Source: Nostoc calcicola FACHB-3891
GTDB taxonomy: Bacteria > Cyanobacteriota > Cyanobacteriia > Cyanobacteriales > Nostocaceae
Direction of reading: 5' to 3'
Assembly (NCBI RefSeq): GCF_014697355.1
Contig: NZ_JACJRQ010000029.1
Coordinates: forward strand, 1-64,000
Length of the DNA stretch: 64,000 bases
The translations under genes were made by a program, and so were the position numbers. Of this stretch, positions 34,020-43,721 are shown in pieces (within the stretch, counting starts at the first letter, position 1; each line of letters opens with the position of its first letter). The notes under the pieces were generated by a model. The model made no database searches. It worked only from the letters and a program-made list of their open reading frames with translations, and was not told the DNA's origin.

Positions 34020-37000
34020 ATGACAATTCAAGCTAAACATTTTGACACTAGGTTAAATCAGTGGATTCATACAGATGGTAATACGGTTAATCCAGATTCA
34101 CTGTTAAAAGAAGAACTTAATAATACCCTAATAGAACATTTCTTTCCTGGGGTTAACTTTTCGTTCGGGCATATGGACGAAAAGTCTACTGTGGAACAAT
34201 TAATTAATCATCCTGAAGGTCACAAATTATTATTATCATCAAAAACACGGTTGTTATATGGGCCGGAAGAATGTCTAGATAGAATTAAACAATTATGCCC
34301 TGATAACAAAGATAGAGGTGCTTACGGATCTATTTTTCTCGGTTCGTGTAAAAATAGGGTCAATAAAAAGTTAAATATTCTAATTGTTGATGACATTAAT
34401 GGTGAAAATGGTGGCGTTATTAGTAACGATCAGGCGTATCGACTAACAGGAGACTGTTACGGGCAAATATCCACAGACTTATATCACGAATTAACCAAGC
34501 ATCAAAAAGGTGATAAATATCGAGTAATTCAGCACCGCTTCGGCTGGACTGACCAAGACGGAGACGATAACAAATACCGCTTTGGCAAAGGTACACTACG
34601 CCCTGCAAACCTTGACCAAATCCTCAATTATTTAGATCCCAACAACTCAACTAAAATTGACTTAATTCTTCCCTTATCTGCATTCAAAGGAACTGATAAA
34701 GACAACCCTAATGGGCCAAGCAAGCCCCAAATTCAACCTGGATTGTACCGACAAAATATCTGGCTAGGTGAAAAATCACAATCTGAACTCGGTAAAACAG
34801 CTATCTCGCAGTTACTCGCTTCATTCCCTAACGGACTGAAAGACTTTACCGAACAGCTAGAACTTGAAGCCAAAAAGCTGAATGTTGTACAGGACGACCC
34901 CCGGCAACTTGCACAACTTTACTGCAAAAAGTACGAGAAACGGAAAGCCTTTTTAGAAGAGCAAGCAAACTCACTAGAAGAACAAGCAGCAGAAGATCCA
35001 ACAGTAGCAGAAGATTTAGAAACTTTGCGCGATGGCGCGGGAGCGCCCGCCGTAGGCGATCACATTGCTACTGACTCTTTCATTTACAAACTCATCAAAG
35101 CTGACCTGCAAGGAGAGGGTCAACTTCTCGAAACTGAGAAAGTACAGAGGGAACTCGCCCGGTTCGTCCAAAACGAGTGGAAAGAAATCGCCATCGGCAA
35201 GACGTTAACGTTTGAGCGAGCAATGGTCATTCCCTCCAAAGACCTGCAAAATGGGGAAATTTCCATACCGCATTATCAAGGCGGGGAAGAAGTTCTCAAC
35301 TTCCGTTCACCTTTCCTCAACTCAAATGGTCTGTGCGTCTCAACTAACAAAGTTGTAGAAGACATCCTTGGGCCTGATAGTCAACCTCTAGCAGGTGCGA
35401 TCGCTGTCTCGGACGAAACAAGCGATCGCATTTATAACCGTCTAAACGAGCAAATTAAATCTGTCCTACCTGAAGCCCAAAGTAAAAATATTCAGTTAGA
35501 AGGTATTGAAAATTACTTAGATAAAAATATCGGCAAGCTTGAAACTAAGGACAAAATCAAGTTTACCAACAAATTTAATGAGTATATTTTAGAACTAAAG
35601 TCAGCTGGTTACGAGCTAGAAATTCTTCCTCAAGAGTCCGAACAAGAGCGTCAGGCACGCGACTACGATGGTGATTGTATTGGCTTTGAGCGGGCAAGTA
35701 GGTATCCAAACCTCACTGCCGAGGCAAGGGAGCGCAACCTGCCTGAAAACGCTTACGATCCAACTGTTAAACTCAAAAAACAATCTTTTTACCAGGAAGA
35801 TGGCAGTCAGCCAGAATTTGAAGAAATCGCCATCCACATGAGCGATGGCATTAGTGTCGGTGTTATCAACAATCACCTGACCTCAATTGAGGCGTTAGAG
35901 TCAGAAATTACTATCCTGAAAAACTTTGGTAGTGAAAAATACCAAATTGAGTACGTACAGCAGGTAGCCAAACACTACGAAGATTTATTTAAAACAGAAG
36001 CCTGGGCAAAAGCCAAGGGTATTGAAGGGAAGGAAGTTCCGACCAAGTATCGCAGTTACATGGAAGAGTTTATCAAAACTGTTCGGCAAGAACCCCTAAA
36101 CCAGATTAATGCACTAGTGGCGATGAACACTAACACTCAGATATACCGCCAAATGATTGCCGAGGCAGCATTTCAAAACCAAATTGCAGTTGATCTCTTC
36201 AAAAGTGCCAAAAAACCCGAAATGGAAATTATCCGCAACAACAGTCGGATTCTCCACCGGGAAGTTAACTATATTAAGGATAAGAAAAAAGACGTTTATA
36301 TTGACAATACAATTCAACCCACGGGATACTCGCCTGTTGAATTACTAATTGCTCAAACCAACCAGTATTTTGAAAAAGCTCGTCTCGAATCGCGTGAAAT
36401 CGCCCAATTTCAAGCTTTATTTAAAGGTCTCGAGTTTTCTAACGAACAGCGATTAAGAGCTACTCTTGTCAAAAAAGAATTCGACAAATCCTTTAACCAA
36501 GCGAGTCAGCTATCTAGACAAAAAGAAACTGAAAAAGGGCCGTCTGCAAATATTACCCTTGCTAACGGCAATCAAGTAAGTGTAACTAACCTTTTACAGT
36601 ATGACAACGAATTTATCTGGAAAGCGAATAAAATTACAATCAAGCTCTCGGAAATATCTGAGGAGAAGCGCAATAGTAACCGTCCGCATAAATATGTAGT
36701 TTTTGCCCAAATTAACAATGAGACTGAGAACAACAAACCCAAATTTAGGGCATTAGGAACACTTGCTAAGGAGCAAGAAAACAAACCCGAAGAAATAGGA
36801 ATTACACTTGGACAGGAAGTAACGTCTAACAAAATAGCCTTTCAAGCTGAACTAAGCGAAGGTCAAATTAAACTTCTTTACCAAAAAGCCTACCAAATAG
36901 CAGAAGAATTTTACAATTCAATTCCAGAAGGACAACAGTTAGCAATGGCAGCTGCTACCTGGGCAGTATCAACTACTCGTGAAAGTACTAATGATAAAGG

Positions 37001-40000
37001 TAGCGATTACCAAAAGAAAGTTTCTAATTTCGCCTTTGCTGCCTTTCCTGAAGAGATTATCAGTCAGTTAGACACACTCAGATTTAACGAATTTAGTATC
37101 ACTGGGTTCGACCGAAGTAGTGAATTATTTTATGAAAATAAACCTCAAAATATTCGATTTAATCTAGCTGAAGATGGAAAAAGTGTCATTGAACTCCAGA
37201 ATCAGGAAGGTAATTACAAAACATTTGGCAATATAGAACAAAGTAACGCTCGACTACCAATTGGTAGTGTTGCTATTGCCAGCATTGAAAAAGGTGAAGT
37301 ATATACCACCTCTGTTATAACCAAAGTACCCGGACTACCAGAACTTACCTTTAAAGTAGGTGAAGTTAATAAGTTTGGAAATTCCCAAAGGTTTAATAAT
37401 GAACCTGTAATGTTAACAATCGAAAAGGTTGACCTTATTCGGGAAGACTATACCATTTATCTTCAAAATGGTAATAAACCTGAGAAACTAGGCAACATTG
37501 ATAAGGAATCAATCAAAGAGGGTATTGCTGAAGGTTGGCTAGCAGAAAAACCCGGTAATGGGCAACAGTTACAGCTTAAAATTCAAACCATCATCACCGG
37601 ACAAAATGCCTATGCAATAGCAGAGACATCTAAGGGAAATTTTTTACGAATTAATATTACTAATCCCAAGTACAAAAAACAGGAGATTAGCAACCAAGCA
37701 TTTAAAGAAACTTTAGTTAGAGCATTTGATAAAAAACACGTTTATATTGCTAAAATTGGCGATCAATCACTCGGTATTATTGGTCAGCATACTGAACGCC
37801 TCGAAGCCGAGTTAAATAGAGAGAATGTACAAAGACAGTGGCAAAGGAAAGAAAGTAGCACTGTACAAAAACTAATTGATACAGGTATTATTCGCTTAAA
37901 CCAACAACGAACTAGTATCCCTGTAGAGATTACCAGTAATGAAAGTACCTGTAAAATAACTATTAATCCAGAAACAGTAGAGTATCCCGACAAATGGGTT
38001 AAGCGCAGTCAGCTTATCAGTAATGAGAAGCCTGTGAGAAACGAACAGCAAGAAAAACGTAACCAAATACTCGGTAAAATTAACGAACGTCCGACAATCA
38101 TATTCCAAGATAAAGAACAAAAATTAGTAGGTATTTTAGGATTAGCAGTTGATGAAAATATAACCGAAAAAACCAAAAAGTATCTAGAAAAAGTAGGAGT
38201 ATCATACGAACAGCTTCCCGGATCACAAGCTCGCTTAGAAGCTAAAAAAGGTATGACTGTATTCGTACTCGATGAAAGTACTGTGAGTGGCGAATTAAAA
38301 CAAACATTTATTGACCGTGCTGGTGGTAATATCAAGAGTGCAGATACACCGTCACAAATCCCTCCAGTCGTTCCAGAACAAACTGTATATTTTTATAACC
38401 CAAACCAACAATATAGTTCTCCAGATGGATCGCAGGTAGAAACTAAAGAAGCTCTCGGATTAGTTGTTCCCGCACAAGACGCGATCGCTGTAGCTACTTG
38501 GCTAGAATCAAAATCTACTGAAAATCATTATTTTATTGAGAGTAACACAGCTACATTTATTTTTAATAAAAATGAGATTAGTGAAAAAATAAACGAAGAA
38601 TTAAATAGTTTACTTGGAGAACCGATTAATATCGGTGAAGTTGATGGATTTGACCGTTACGAACAACTTAGTGCAGAGTTCAATCAAAAAGTTGCGGCTG
38701 AAGGTAGTCGTTTAGAATTAAAGCAAATTCCAGAAAATAGTGAGTACAAAAAAGCTCTACAAGCACTACCTAACCGTCCCAGAGAGCTTAATCAAGAAGA
38801 TTCTCCAGTACCAATTATTTCTGCAAAAGCTGTACCAGAAAATAATATAACTAACATTAAATCAAATACTAATCCCACAGTTACAGAAATTTCACAAGTT
38901 TACAAAAACGCAGTTGATATACAAGTATCAACAAACACAAAATTAGAAGCTGATAACCAAGCAATATTACTACCAAACTCGCGCCAAGCTGATCAAACCA
39001 AAGCTATCGAAATATTGGGTAAGGTAAGCGAGGAAAAAGTAGAACAATTGCGATCGCACCTTGAAACCCATCTCAAACCCGTACTTGAAAACGATAAATC
39101 GAACTACGCACTACTGAGACAAGTTGCATGGGTCGGTGCAAAATGGGATTTGAAGGATAAAGACTTCAAGCCAGGGGTACAGGATGACAAGTTAATGAAA
39201 CTTGTCAAGCAAGTATATCCTGATGCTGATATTGTGCTGGTCACTTACTCCGAGAACCCCGGCGGTGGCATCAACTACCACCGCGATGACTCCTATGCCG
39301 CAACGGAAGCCCGCAGCATTAATATCGGAAATTCTGATTGGGGATATCGCGCTGCTAAGGAACGAATGGCATGGACTAGGGAAGAGAATCAGGACGCACC
39401 ATACCAAGAGTTTAAACTTGAGTCGGGTACTGTAACCCGCTTTAACTGCAAGAATGAACACGCTGCCCTCAATACTGAAGCAGGCAGATGGTCTATCAAC
39501 ATCTGGTCAATTAAAAATGACTGGGGCAGAGAAAACAGCGTTCGCCAAAAATTTGAAAACTTCCTCGCCTCAAACCAACCTCCTCTTGCGGTAGTCCCAA
39601 GCAACAGCGACCTCACCATCAAAACTAACGAGTGGACACCAGGGGGAGAAATTAAAGTAGAACGCAGTTATACCAGCCTCAGAGAAGTCACCCGAAACAT
39701 ACCCTCACACCCTTTAAACCAAACAATTGTAGAAGAAATTATCGCCATCGGGAATTCCACTGCGGCACGCGCTGCTAACCCTCAGATTCCAGACAACCCG
39801 ACTATATCTGGAAAACCAGTACCAATGGTTTATACGCTGCATCTGCACGGTGAACCTTCCACAGTACCAGCTGATACAACCATCGATGCTATGCGCGGAC
39901 ACGGTAGGATACACACCACCAGAGGTGTAGATTACCAAAAAACTTATGGTGTCAAAGAGGCAGATATTGCGATCGCTCAAGGTAAAAACGGCGAGCAAGT

Positions 40001-42422
40001 TGCTTTCCGGGTGGGTAAGCAGTACAAAATTACCCCCGAAATGATTCAAGATCCAAGTTACCAGCAAGCCTGGGCGAAATGGGAAAAACATTCATCTAAA
40101 GAACTTACCCAAACCCAGGCGAGTAAGAGTCAGGTATATGGCTTATTCATGGAGCCGCTAGGGGATTATGTCAATGGCAAAATTGTTCCGTTCCCAACCA
40201 TTCAAAAACAACCTGCAACTCCAGTAAATATCAGTCCCGACTCCAAAGATGGGCTTGGAGTAGCACTCAGTCTTGCCACTGCACTCGCAAAAGAACAAGG
40301 CAAGCTGCAAAACGATTACCAAGTTTCAGTCAATAATAATCCAGAAGCCCTTGCTGGACAGTATGGAGTAGAAACCCATGTCCAAAAGCCTGAAGCGGTG
40401 GCATACGCATCCGCCGAACACGCATTTAATCACCAAAAGCAGTTGCATCCATCAGCTGATGAATACAAGTTAATGGTAGAAGTGCTTCAGGCTAAACTCG
40501 AACAACATCCCCGGCTAACTGAGGCGATCGCCAAACGCGGAGGAACTGAGTGGCTGGAAAACTGTACGGCAGTTGCAACAACGGGGGAAATCCCACGCCA
40601 GTCGCCTCTCCTATCGGAGACGCTGCGCGAACAAGTCGGGGAACCCGATCACAGCGCTGGCTCCGCAACGCACCGCCTGAGTAATATAACTAACGCCCAG
40701 GATAAACAGTGGGAGGGTAAGGGTAAAGAATCCGCATTTATTCAAGCCCTCGGCGAAGCATACAGCAATATAACTGAAAAGTCACAACAAACTACAGTAC
40801 AAACCCAACAGGAAAAGTCCGAACAGACTGATCGTCCGCTAACAAATCCACTGTCCAAACTCGAACCTATAAACGCTGCCGTCGCTGAACACATGAAAAA
40901 AGACATTGCGATGGCCCAAATAGCTACCCAGTTTATCGGTAAATCAGCTGCGCCCCCCGAAACACCTTCAAGCACTCGGAATTACGAGCAAGCATGGGGA
41001 GAACGCGCCAACACAGGAAATTACTCGAAAGACGACATCATTATGGTATCCGGGTCTGGCCCGTGGCGCGGAGTGACAAGCGAGCTAATTGCCCAAACTT
41101 TTGAAAATCAGTATAAACCGTTACTGAGTAAGGCAATAGAAGCGAAAAGCTCTTTCATAGTCGGAAATGCACAAGGGACTGACCAATTAGTTCAAAATTA
41201 TCTTCAAGAAAAAGGCTATAAAGTAGAACAAACTTCCCAAGGATACGCTGTATTAAATCCTGTAGAAAATACCAAAATTATTACCAACGCTATTTCTTCC
41301 AATACACAAGTATCACATAATCCATTTCTTGCTAAAGACAAGAGCATTCTCTCTCCACAACAAAATCAACAACCAAATATTGACCAAGCACTCGCATCAC
41401 ATTCTCAACCCAGAATGCAGCAGGTTGGAGTGATGGATAGTATTATCGAGCGGATGAAAGCTAATACAGTGCAAAATCTTCAAGACTGGTATGTAGCAGC
41501 TGAAAAGCTCGGTAAATCAGAAACATATCTCAATAGAATTCAGGAGGTAGCTGATTTATATATCAAAGAAAACATCAGTCTTGAGAACGCTTTTAAGGCG
41601 ATGGAACAAGATATAAAGGAGCTAGAAAAAGTTAACGAGATGACCAGTCTTGCCCAAAGTATCGAACTTCCAGTAGAAGGTTTAACTCCAGCGATACAAG
41701 CCAGTCTCCTCAGAGAATTGATCAAACAGCTTAACATCCCTGATGATAAATTTGAAGAATCTGCAAAAAAGCCTCCAACTGCTGAGGAAAGAAAAGAGGC
41801 TGTGCTAAGGTTAAATTCGGAAATTAACAGAATCAGTAAAGTAGTGCAAGATGAAGCAAAAGTAAACTCTACAGAAATTAAACCTATCACTTTTGTTAGT
41901 CAAGTTAATCAAGAGTCATCTTCACAAGCCGAAGCAAGCCAGTTCACAGGAACCACAATTGAACCAGAGGTTATAAAAAACCCCACAAATAAAAATGATG
42001 ACGATAATAATGGCAGCCCAGTAGAAGAGAGTCCAGAAGATAGAGTACAATCTCTTACCGCCGATTCTCAAATTAGACAGTTTGTTATTCCTGTAATTTT
42101 AGACCGCTTAGATATATTTGGAAAAGCAGATAAAGAGACACAAGGTGTCATTTATAAAAGTGAAGAATATACTGCAAGTCTAAAATTAGAAGAAGATTCG
42201 CAAACTCTTAGCCTTGATAGAAATTTGCCTGATTACGAAGAAAGTCGAGAAGCACTCTTGGCATCTCGTGACAATAACTCAGAAGAGTACTCTATCACCA
42301 TTAATAATCTCACCAAAGAGGAATTTGAACGTTTCAAGACTCTGTTCAATGAGCAACAAGCACGCCGCGAACAGAGTCAACAACAATTCAAAAACCAGGA
42401 TTCTGCTAAAGAGCTAGATTAA
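34020..42422 (+). CDS. Giant multidomain protein: RNA-polymerase-like, AlkB-like, NADAR-like and SLOG-like regions
   Basis: 2800 residues, one unbroken frame. Region 1 (about 380-640): FRSP (428-431), IAVSDETSDR and RDYDGDCIGFE with DYDGD at 548-552; this order is that of the second double-psi barrel of RNA-dependent and YonO-type RNA polymerases, whose DxDGD binds catalytic magnesium. Region 2 (~900-1450): repeated beta-rich units. Region 3 (~1660-1830): AlkB-like 2-oxoglutarate/iron oxygenase, HRD (H1754, D1756), H1814, RWSINIW (R1823). Region 4 (~2110-2250): SAEHAFNHQK and WEGKGKESAF, NADAR-like. Region 5 (~2335-2410): MVSGSGPWRG and VGNAQGTDQL, SLOG/DUF2493-like. The C terminus is helical and low complexity. 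No signal peptide. The motifs are seen; that it is a nucleic-acid polymerase or primase of the plasmid is inference. Confidence 0.7.
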   Translation: MTIQAKHFDTRLNQWIHTDGNTVNPDSLLKEELNNTLIEHFFPGVNFSFGHMDEKSTVEQLINHPEGHKLLLSSKTRLLYGPEECLDRIKQLCPDNKDRGAYGSIFLGSCKNRVNKKLNILIVDDINGENGGVISNDQAYRLTGDCYGQISTDLYHELTKHQKGDKYRVIQHRFGWTDQDGDDNKYRFGKGTLRPANLDQILNYLDPNNSTKIDLILPLSAFKGTDKDNPNGPSKPQIQPGLYRQNIWLGEKSQSELGKTAISQLLASFPNGLKDFTEQLELEAKKLNVVQDDPRQLAQLYCKKYEKRKAFLEEQANSLEEQAAEDPTVAEDLETLRDGAGAPAVGDHIATDSFIYKLIKADLQGEGQLLETEKVQRELARFVQNEWKEIAIGKTLTFERAMVIPSKDLQNGEISIPHYQGGEEVLNFRSPFLNSNGLCVSTNKVVEDILGPDSQPLAGAIAVSDETSDRIYNRLNEQIKSVLPEAQSKNIQLEGIENYLDKNIGKLETKDKIKFTNKFNEYILELKSAGYELEILPQESEQERQARDYDGDCIGFERASRYPNLTAEARERNLPENAYDPTVKLKKQSFYQEDGSQPEFEEIAIHMSDGISVGVINNHLTSIEALESEITILKNFGSEKYQIEYVQQVAKHYEDLFKTEAWAKAKGIEGKEVPTKYRSYMEEFIKTVRQEPLNQINALVAMNTNTQIYRQMIAEAAFQNQIAVDLFKSAKKPEMEIIRNNSRILHREVNYIKDKKKDVYIDNTIQPTGYSPVELLIAQTNQYFEKARLESREIAQFQALFKGLEFSNEQRLRATLVKKEFDKSFNQASQLSRQKETEKGPSANITLANGNQVSVTNLLQYDNEFIWKANKITIKLSEISEEKRNSNRPHKYVVFAQINNETENNKPKFRALGTLAKEQENKPEEIGITLGQEVTSNKIAFQAELSEGQIKLLYQKAYQIAEEFYNSIPEGQQLAMAAATWAVSTTRESTNDKGSDYQKKVSNFAFAAFPEEIISQLDTLRFNEFSITGFDRSSELFYENKPQNIRFNLAEDGKSVIELQNQEGNYKTFGNIEQSNARLPIGSVAIASIEKGEVYTTSVITKVPGLPELTFKVGEVNKFGNSQRFNNEPVMLTIEKVDLIREDYTIYLQNGNKPEKLGNIDKESIKEGIAEGWLAEKPGNGQQLQLKIQTIITGQNAYAIAETSKGNFLRINITNPKYKKQEISNQAFKETLVRAFDKKHVYIAKIGDQSLGIIGQHTERLEAELNRENVQRQWQRKESSTVQKLIDTGIIRLNQQRTSIPVEITSNESTCKITINPETVEYPDKWVKRSQLISNEKPVRNEQQEKRNQILGKINERPTIIFQDKEQKLVGILGLAVDENITEKTKKYLEKVGVSYEQLPGSQARLEAKKGMTVFVLDESTVSGELKQTFIDRAGGNIKSADTPSQIPPVVPEQTVYFYNPNQQYSSPDGSQVETKEALGLVVPAQDAIAVATWLESKSTENHYFIESNTATFIFNKNEISEKINEELNSLLGEPINIGEVDGFDRYEQLSAEFNQKVAAEGSRLELKQIPENSEYKKALQALPNRPRELNQEDSPVPIISAKAVPENNITNIKSNTNPTVTEISQVYKNAVDIQVSTNTKLEADNQAILLPNSRQADQTKAIEILGKVSEEKVEQLRSHLETHLKPVLENDKSNYALLRQVAWVGAKWDLKDKDFKPGVQDDKLMKLVKQVYPDADIVLVTYSENPGGGINYHRDDSYAATEARSINIGNSDWGYRAAKERMAWTREENQDAPYQEFKLESGTVTRFNCKNEHAALNTEAGRWSINIWSIKNDWGRENSVRQKFENFLASNQPPLAVVPSNSDLTIKTNEWTPGGEIKVERSYTSLREVTRNIPSHPLNQTIVEEIIAIGNSTAARAANPQIPDNPTISGKPVPMVYTLHLHGEPSTVPADTTIDAMRGHGRIHTTRGVDYQKTYGVKEADIAIAQGKNGEQVAFRVGKQYKITPEMIQDPSYQQAWAKWEKHSSKELTQTQASKSQVYGLFMEPLGDYVNGKIVPFPTIQKQPATPVNISPDSKDGLGVALSLATALAKEQGKLQNDYQVSVNNNPEALAGQYGVETHVQKPEAVAYASAEHAFNHQKQLHPSADEYKLMVEVLQAKLEQHPRLTEAIAKRGGTEWLENCTAVATTGEIPRQSPLLSETLREQVGEPDHSAGSATHRLSNITNAQDKQWEGKGKESAFIQALGEAYSNITEKSQQTTVQTQQEKSEQTDRPLTNPLSKLEPINAAVAEHMKKDIAMAQIATQFIGKSAAPPETPSSTRNYEQAWGERANTGNYSKDDIIMVSGSGPWRGVTSELIAQTFENQYKPLLSKAIEAKSSFIVGNAQGTDQLVQNYLQEKGYKVEQTSQGYAVLNPVENTKIITNAISSNTQVSHNPFLAKDKSILSPQQNQQPNIDQALASHSQPRMQQVGVMDSIIERMKANTVQNLQDWYVAAEKLGKSETYLNRIQEVADLYIKENISLENAFKAMEQDIKELEKVNEMTSLAQSIELPVEGLTPAIQASLLRELIKQLNIPDDKFEESAKKPPTAEERKEAVLRLNSEINRISKVVQDEAKVNSTEIKPITFVSQVNQESSSQAEASQFTGTTIEPEVIKNPTNKNDDDNNGSPVEESPEDRVQSLTADSQIRQFVIPVILDRLDIFGKADKETQGVIYKSEEYTASLKLEEDSQTLSLDRNLPDYEESREALLASRDNNSEEYSITINNLTKEEFERFKTLFNEQQARREQSQQQFKNQDSAKELD
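35029..35061. repeat. GC-rich palindromic repeat inside the giant gene (first)
   Basis: GCGATGGCGCGGGAGCGCCC and on, ending in GGCGATC: a typical nostocalean interspersed palindrome. It sits in frame and codes for RDGAGAPAVGDHIA, which interrupts an acidic helical region. Confidence 0.65.
40597..40680. repeat. GC-rich palindromic repeat inside the giant gene (second)
   Basis: Segment with CTCCTATCGGAGACGCTGCG and GGGGAACCCGATC. It adds about 29 in-frame residues (from RQSPLL to HRLS) between WLENCTAVATTG and the conserved WEGKGKESAF block. Confidence 0.6.
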
Positions 42423-42664
42423 ATCAACCCAAACCACACGCCATACATAAAAGCTATAAATCCAAAAATCAGCTTTTTATTAAAACTCAGGGGGGTCTTG
42501 GGACAAATAACAACCGCAACAGCAAAATAGTAAAAAGACGCAGTAAAGTCAAACAAACTCGTCGGGTTAACAGGCAATCTGCCTAACCCGACCAAACATA
42601 GCATCCCCATTAAAGACCAAACAACAATATTTTCTATCCATCCTAAAACTTTATCGCCTTTCAT
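42419..42664 (-). CDS. Small membrane protein
   Basis: 81 residues, largely hydrophobic with probably two or three membrane helices (IVVWSLMGMLCLVGL, FYYFAVAVVIC, LIFGFIAFMYGVWFG). It is convergent with the giant gene and overlaps its stop by 4 bp. Family unknown. Comparable tiny membrane proteins occur in plasmid and phage regions; no function can be assigned. Confidence 0.55.
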   Translation of the reverse strand: MKGDKVLGWIENIVVWSLMGMLCLVGLGRLPVNPTSLFDFTASFYYFAVAVVICPKTPLSFNKKLIFGFIAFMYGVWFGLI

Positions 42665-42883
42665 AAAAAATTATCTATTCCTCTATCAATTCGCTGATAA
42701 CTATTAAAATCAGTACTGATAAATAAAATCATCTAGTCAATATATTGCTTAATGAAAACTACACAAATCACCCAATCACTTTGTAAAGTTTTTACAAATA
42801 ATAATAAAGTTTTTAAATAAGCTAATTATTTTATAGTAATTGTAAAGATTAAGAAATATAAAAAAGGTAAGTGCTATAAGTAT

Positions 42884-42900
42884 TATTGTCAGGGACAATA
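42884..42900. promoter_or_regulatory. Palindrome upstream of the response-regulator gene
   Basis: TATTGTC AGG GACAATA, a perfect 7-bp inverted repeat with a 3-bp spacer, 28 bp before the start codon. A likely operator, perhaps for autoregulation. Confidence 0.55.
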
Positions 42901-42928
42901 CCAATACCAAACCCAAAAAGCATATAAT

Positions 42929-43717
42929 ATGAAACCTATTAATGTTGTCATCATTGAAAATGAGAACATATCTAGGATTGGCGCGGCAGCAATATTATCT
43001 GAAACTGGTGCAATCCAAGTATGTGGCGTTGCCAAATACGGAAAACAAGGAATAGAAATTGTTGACAAAGAAAAACCAGATATCGTAATTATAAATATTG
43101 ATTTACCGGATATCGATGGCATTGATGTAATAAGCACAATTAAATCCAAACACGCATCAATTAGAATTGTGGTTATAACTGCAAATAGCAGCCGAGATAC
43201 CATTAATGCGGCAATTAGTAATGGCGCAGACTGCTACTACGCTAAAAATAGCGTTAGAGAAGAAGTAGGAGAAAGATTCGTTGAAGCAGTAATGGCTGCG
43301 TACAATAACGAATCATGGATTGACCCAACTATTAATCGTATTTTGATTGATAGTCTCAGGTCAAATGACACACCCGATAGAAATGCACTAGATTTGTTAA
43401 GTGATTTCTCTAATAAAGAAATCACAGTTCTTCAATTAGCTGCCGGAGGCATGAAAAATAATGAAATTGCCAATGTAATGTATGTTTCCGAAGGTACAGT
43501 AAGGTCATATCTACATAATTCATTTATCAAGCTAGGAGTCAAAGATAGGTTAAACGCTATCCGCGAAGCAATCCGCCTGGGAATCCTCAGCTTTACAGAC
43601 ATGAAAATCGAAGAAGAAGTTACTCAAGAAACCCACACAAGAGTCAAAAACAACCAAAATAGTCAAAAAGATACAACTAAAACGAGTAATAAGGGATACA
43701 AAGGCTGGGTTGCCTAG
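42929..43717 (+). CDS. NarL/LuxR-type response regulator with atypical receiver
   Basis: 262 residues. Receiver domain (1-120) then LuxR-type HTH (FSNKEITVLQLAAGGMKNNE, VSEGTVRSYLHNSFIKLGVK). The phosphoacceptor aspartate is Asn56 (IVIINIDLPD) and the upstream acidic pair is E10-N11, while T84 and K106 are kept; phosphorylation by a kinase is therefore unlikely. The C-terminal ~40 residues are a basic, polar tail (VKNNQNSQKDTTKTSNK). No kinase gene is nearby. It probably acts as a constitutive or ligand-controlled DNA-binding regulator of plasmid genes. Confidence 0.85.
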   Translation: MKPINVVIIENENISRIGAAAILSETGAIQVCGVAKYGKQGIEIVDKEKPDIVIINIDLPDIDGIDVISTIKSKHASIRIVVITANSSRDTINAAISNGADCYYAKNSVREEVGERFVEAVMAAYNNESWIDPTINRILIDSLRSNDTPDRNALDLLSDFSNKEITVLQLAAGGMKNNEIANVMYVSEGTVRSYLHNSFIKLGVKDRLNAIREAIRLGILSFTDMKIEEEVTQETHTRVKNNQNSQKDTTKTSNKGYKGWVA

Positions 43718-43721
43718 AAAA

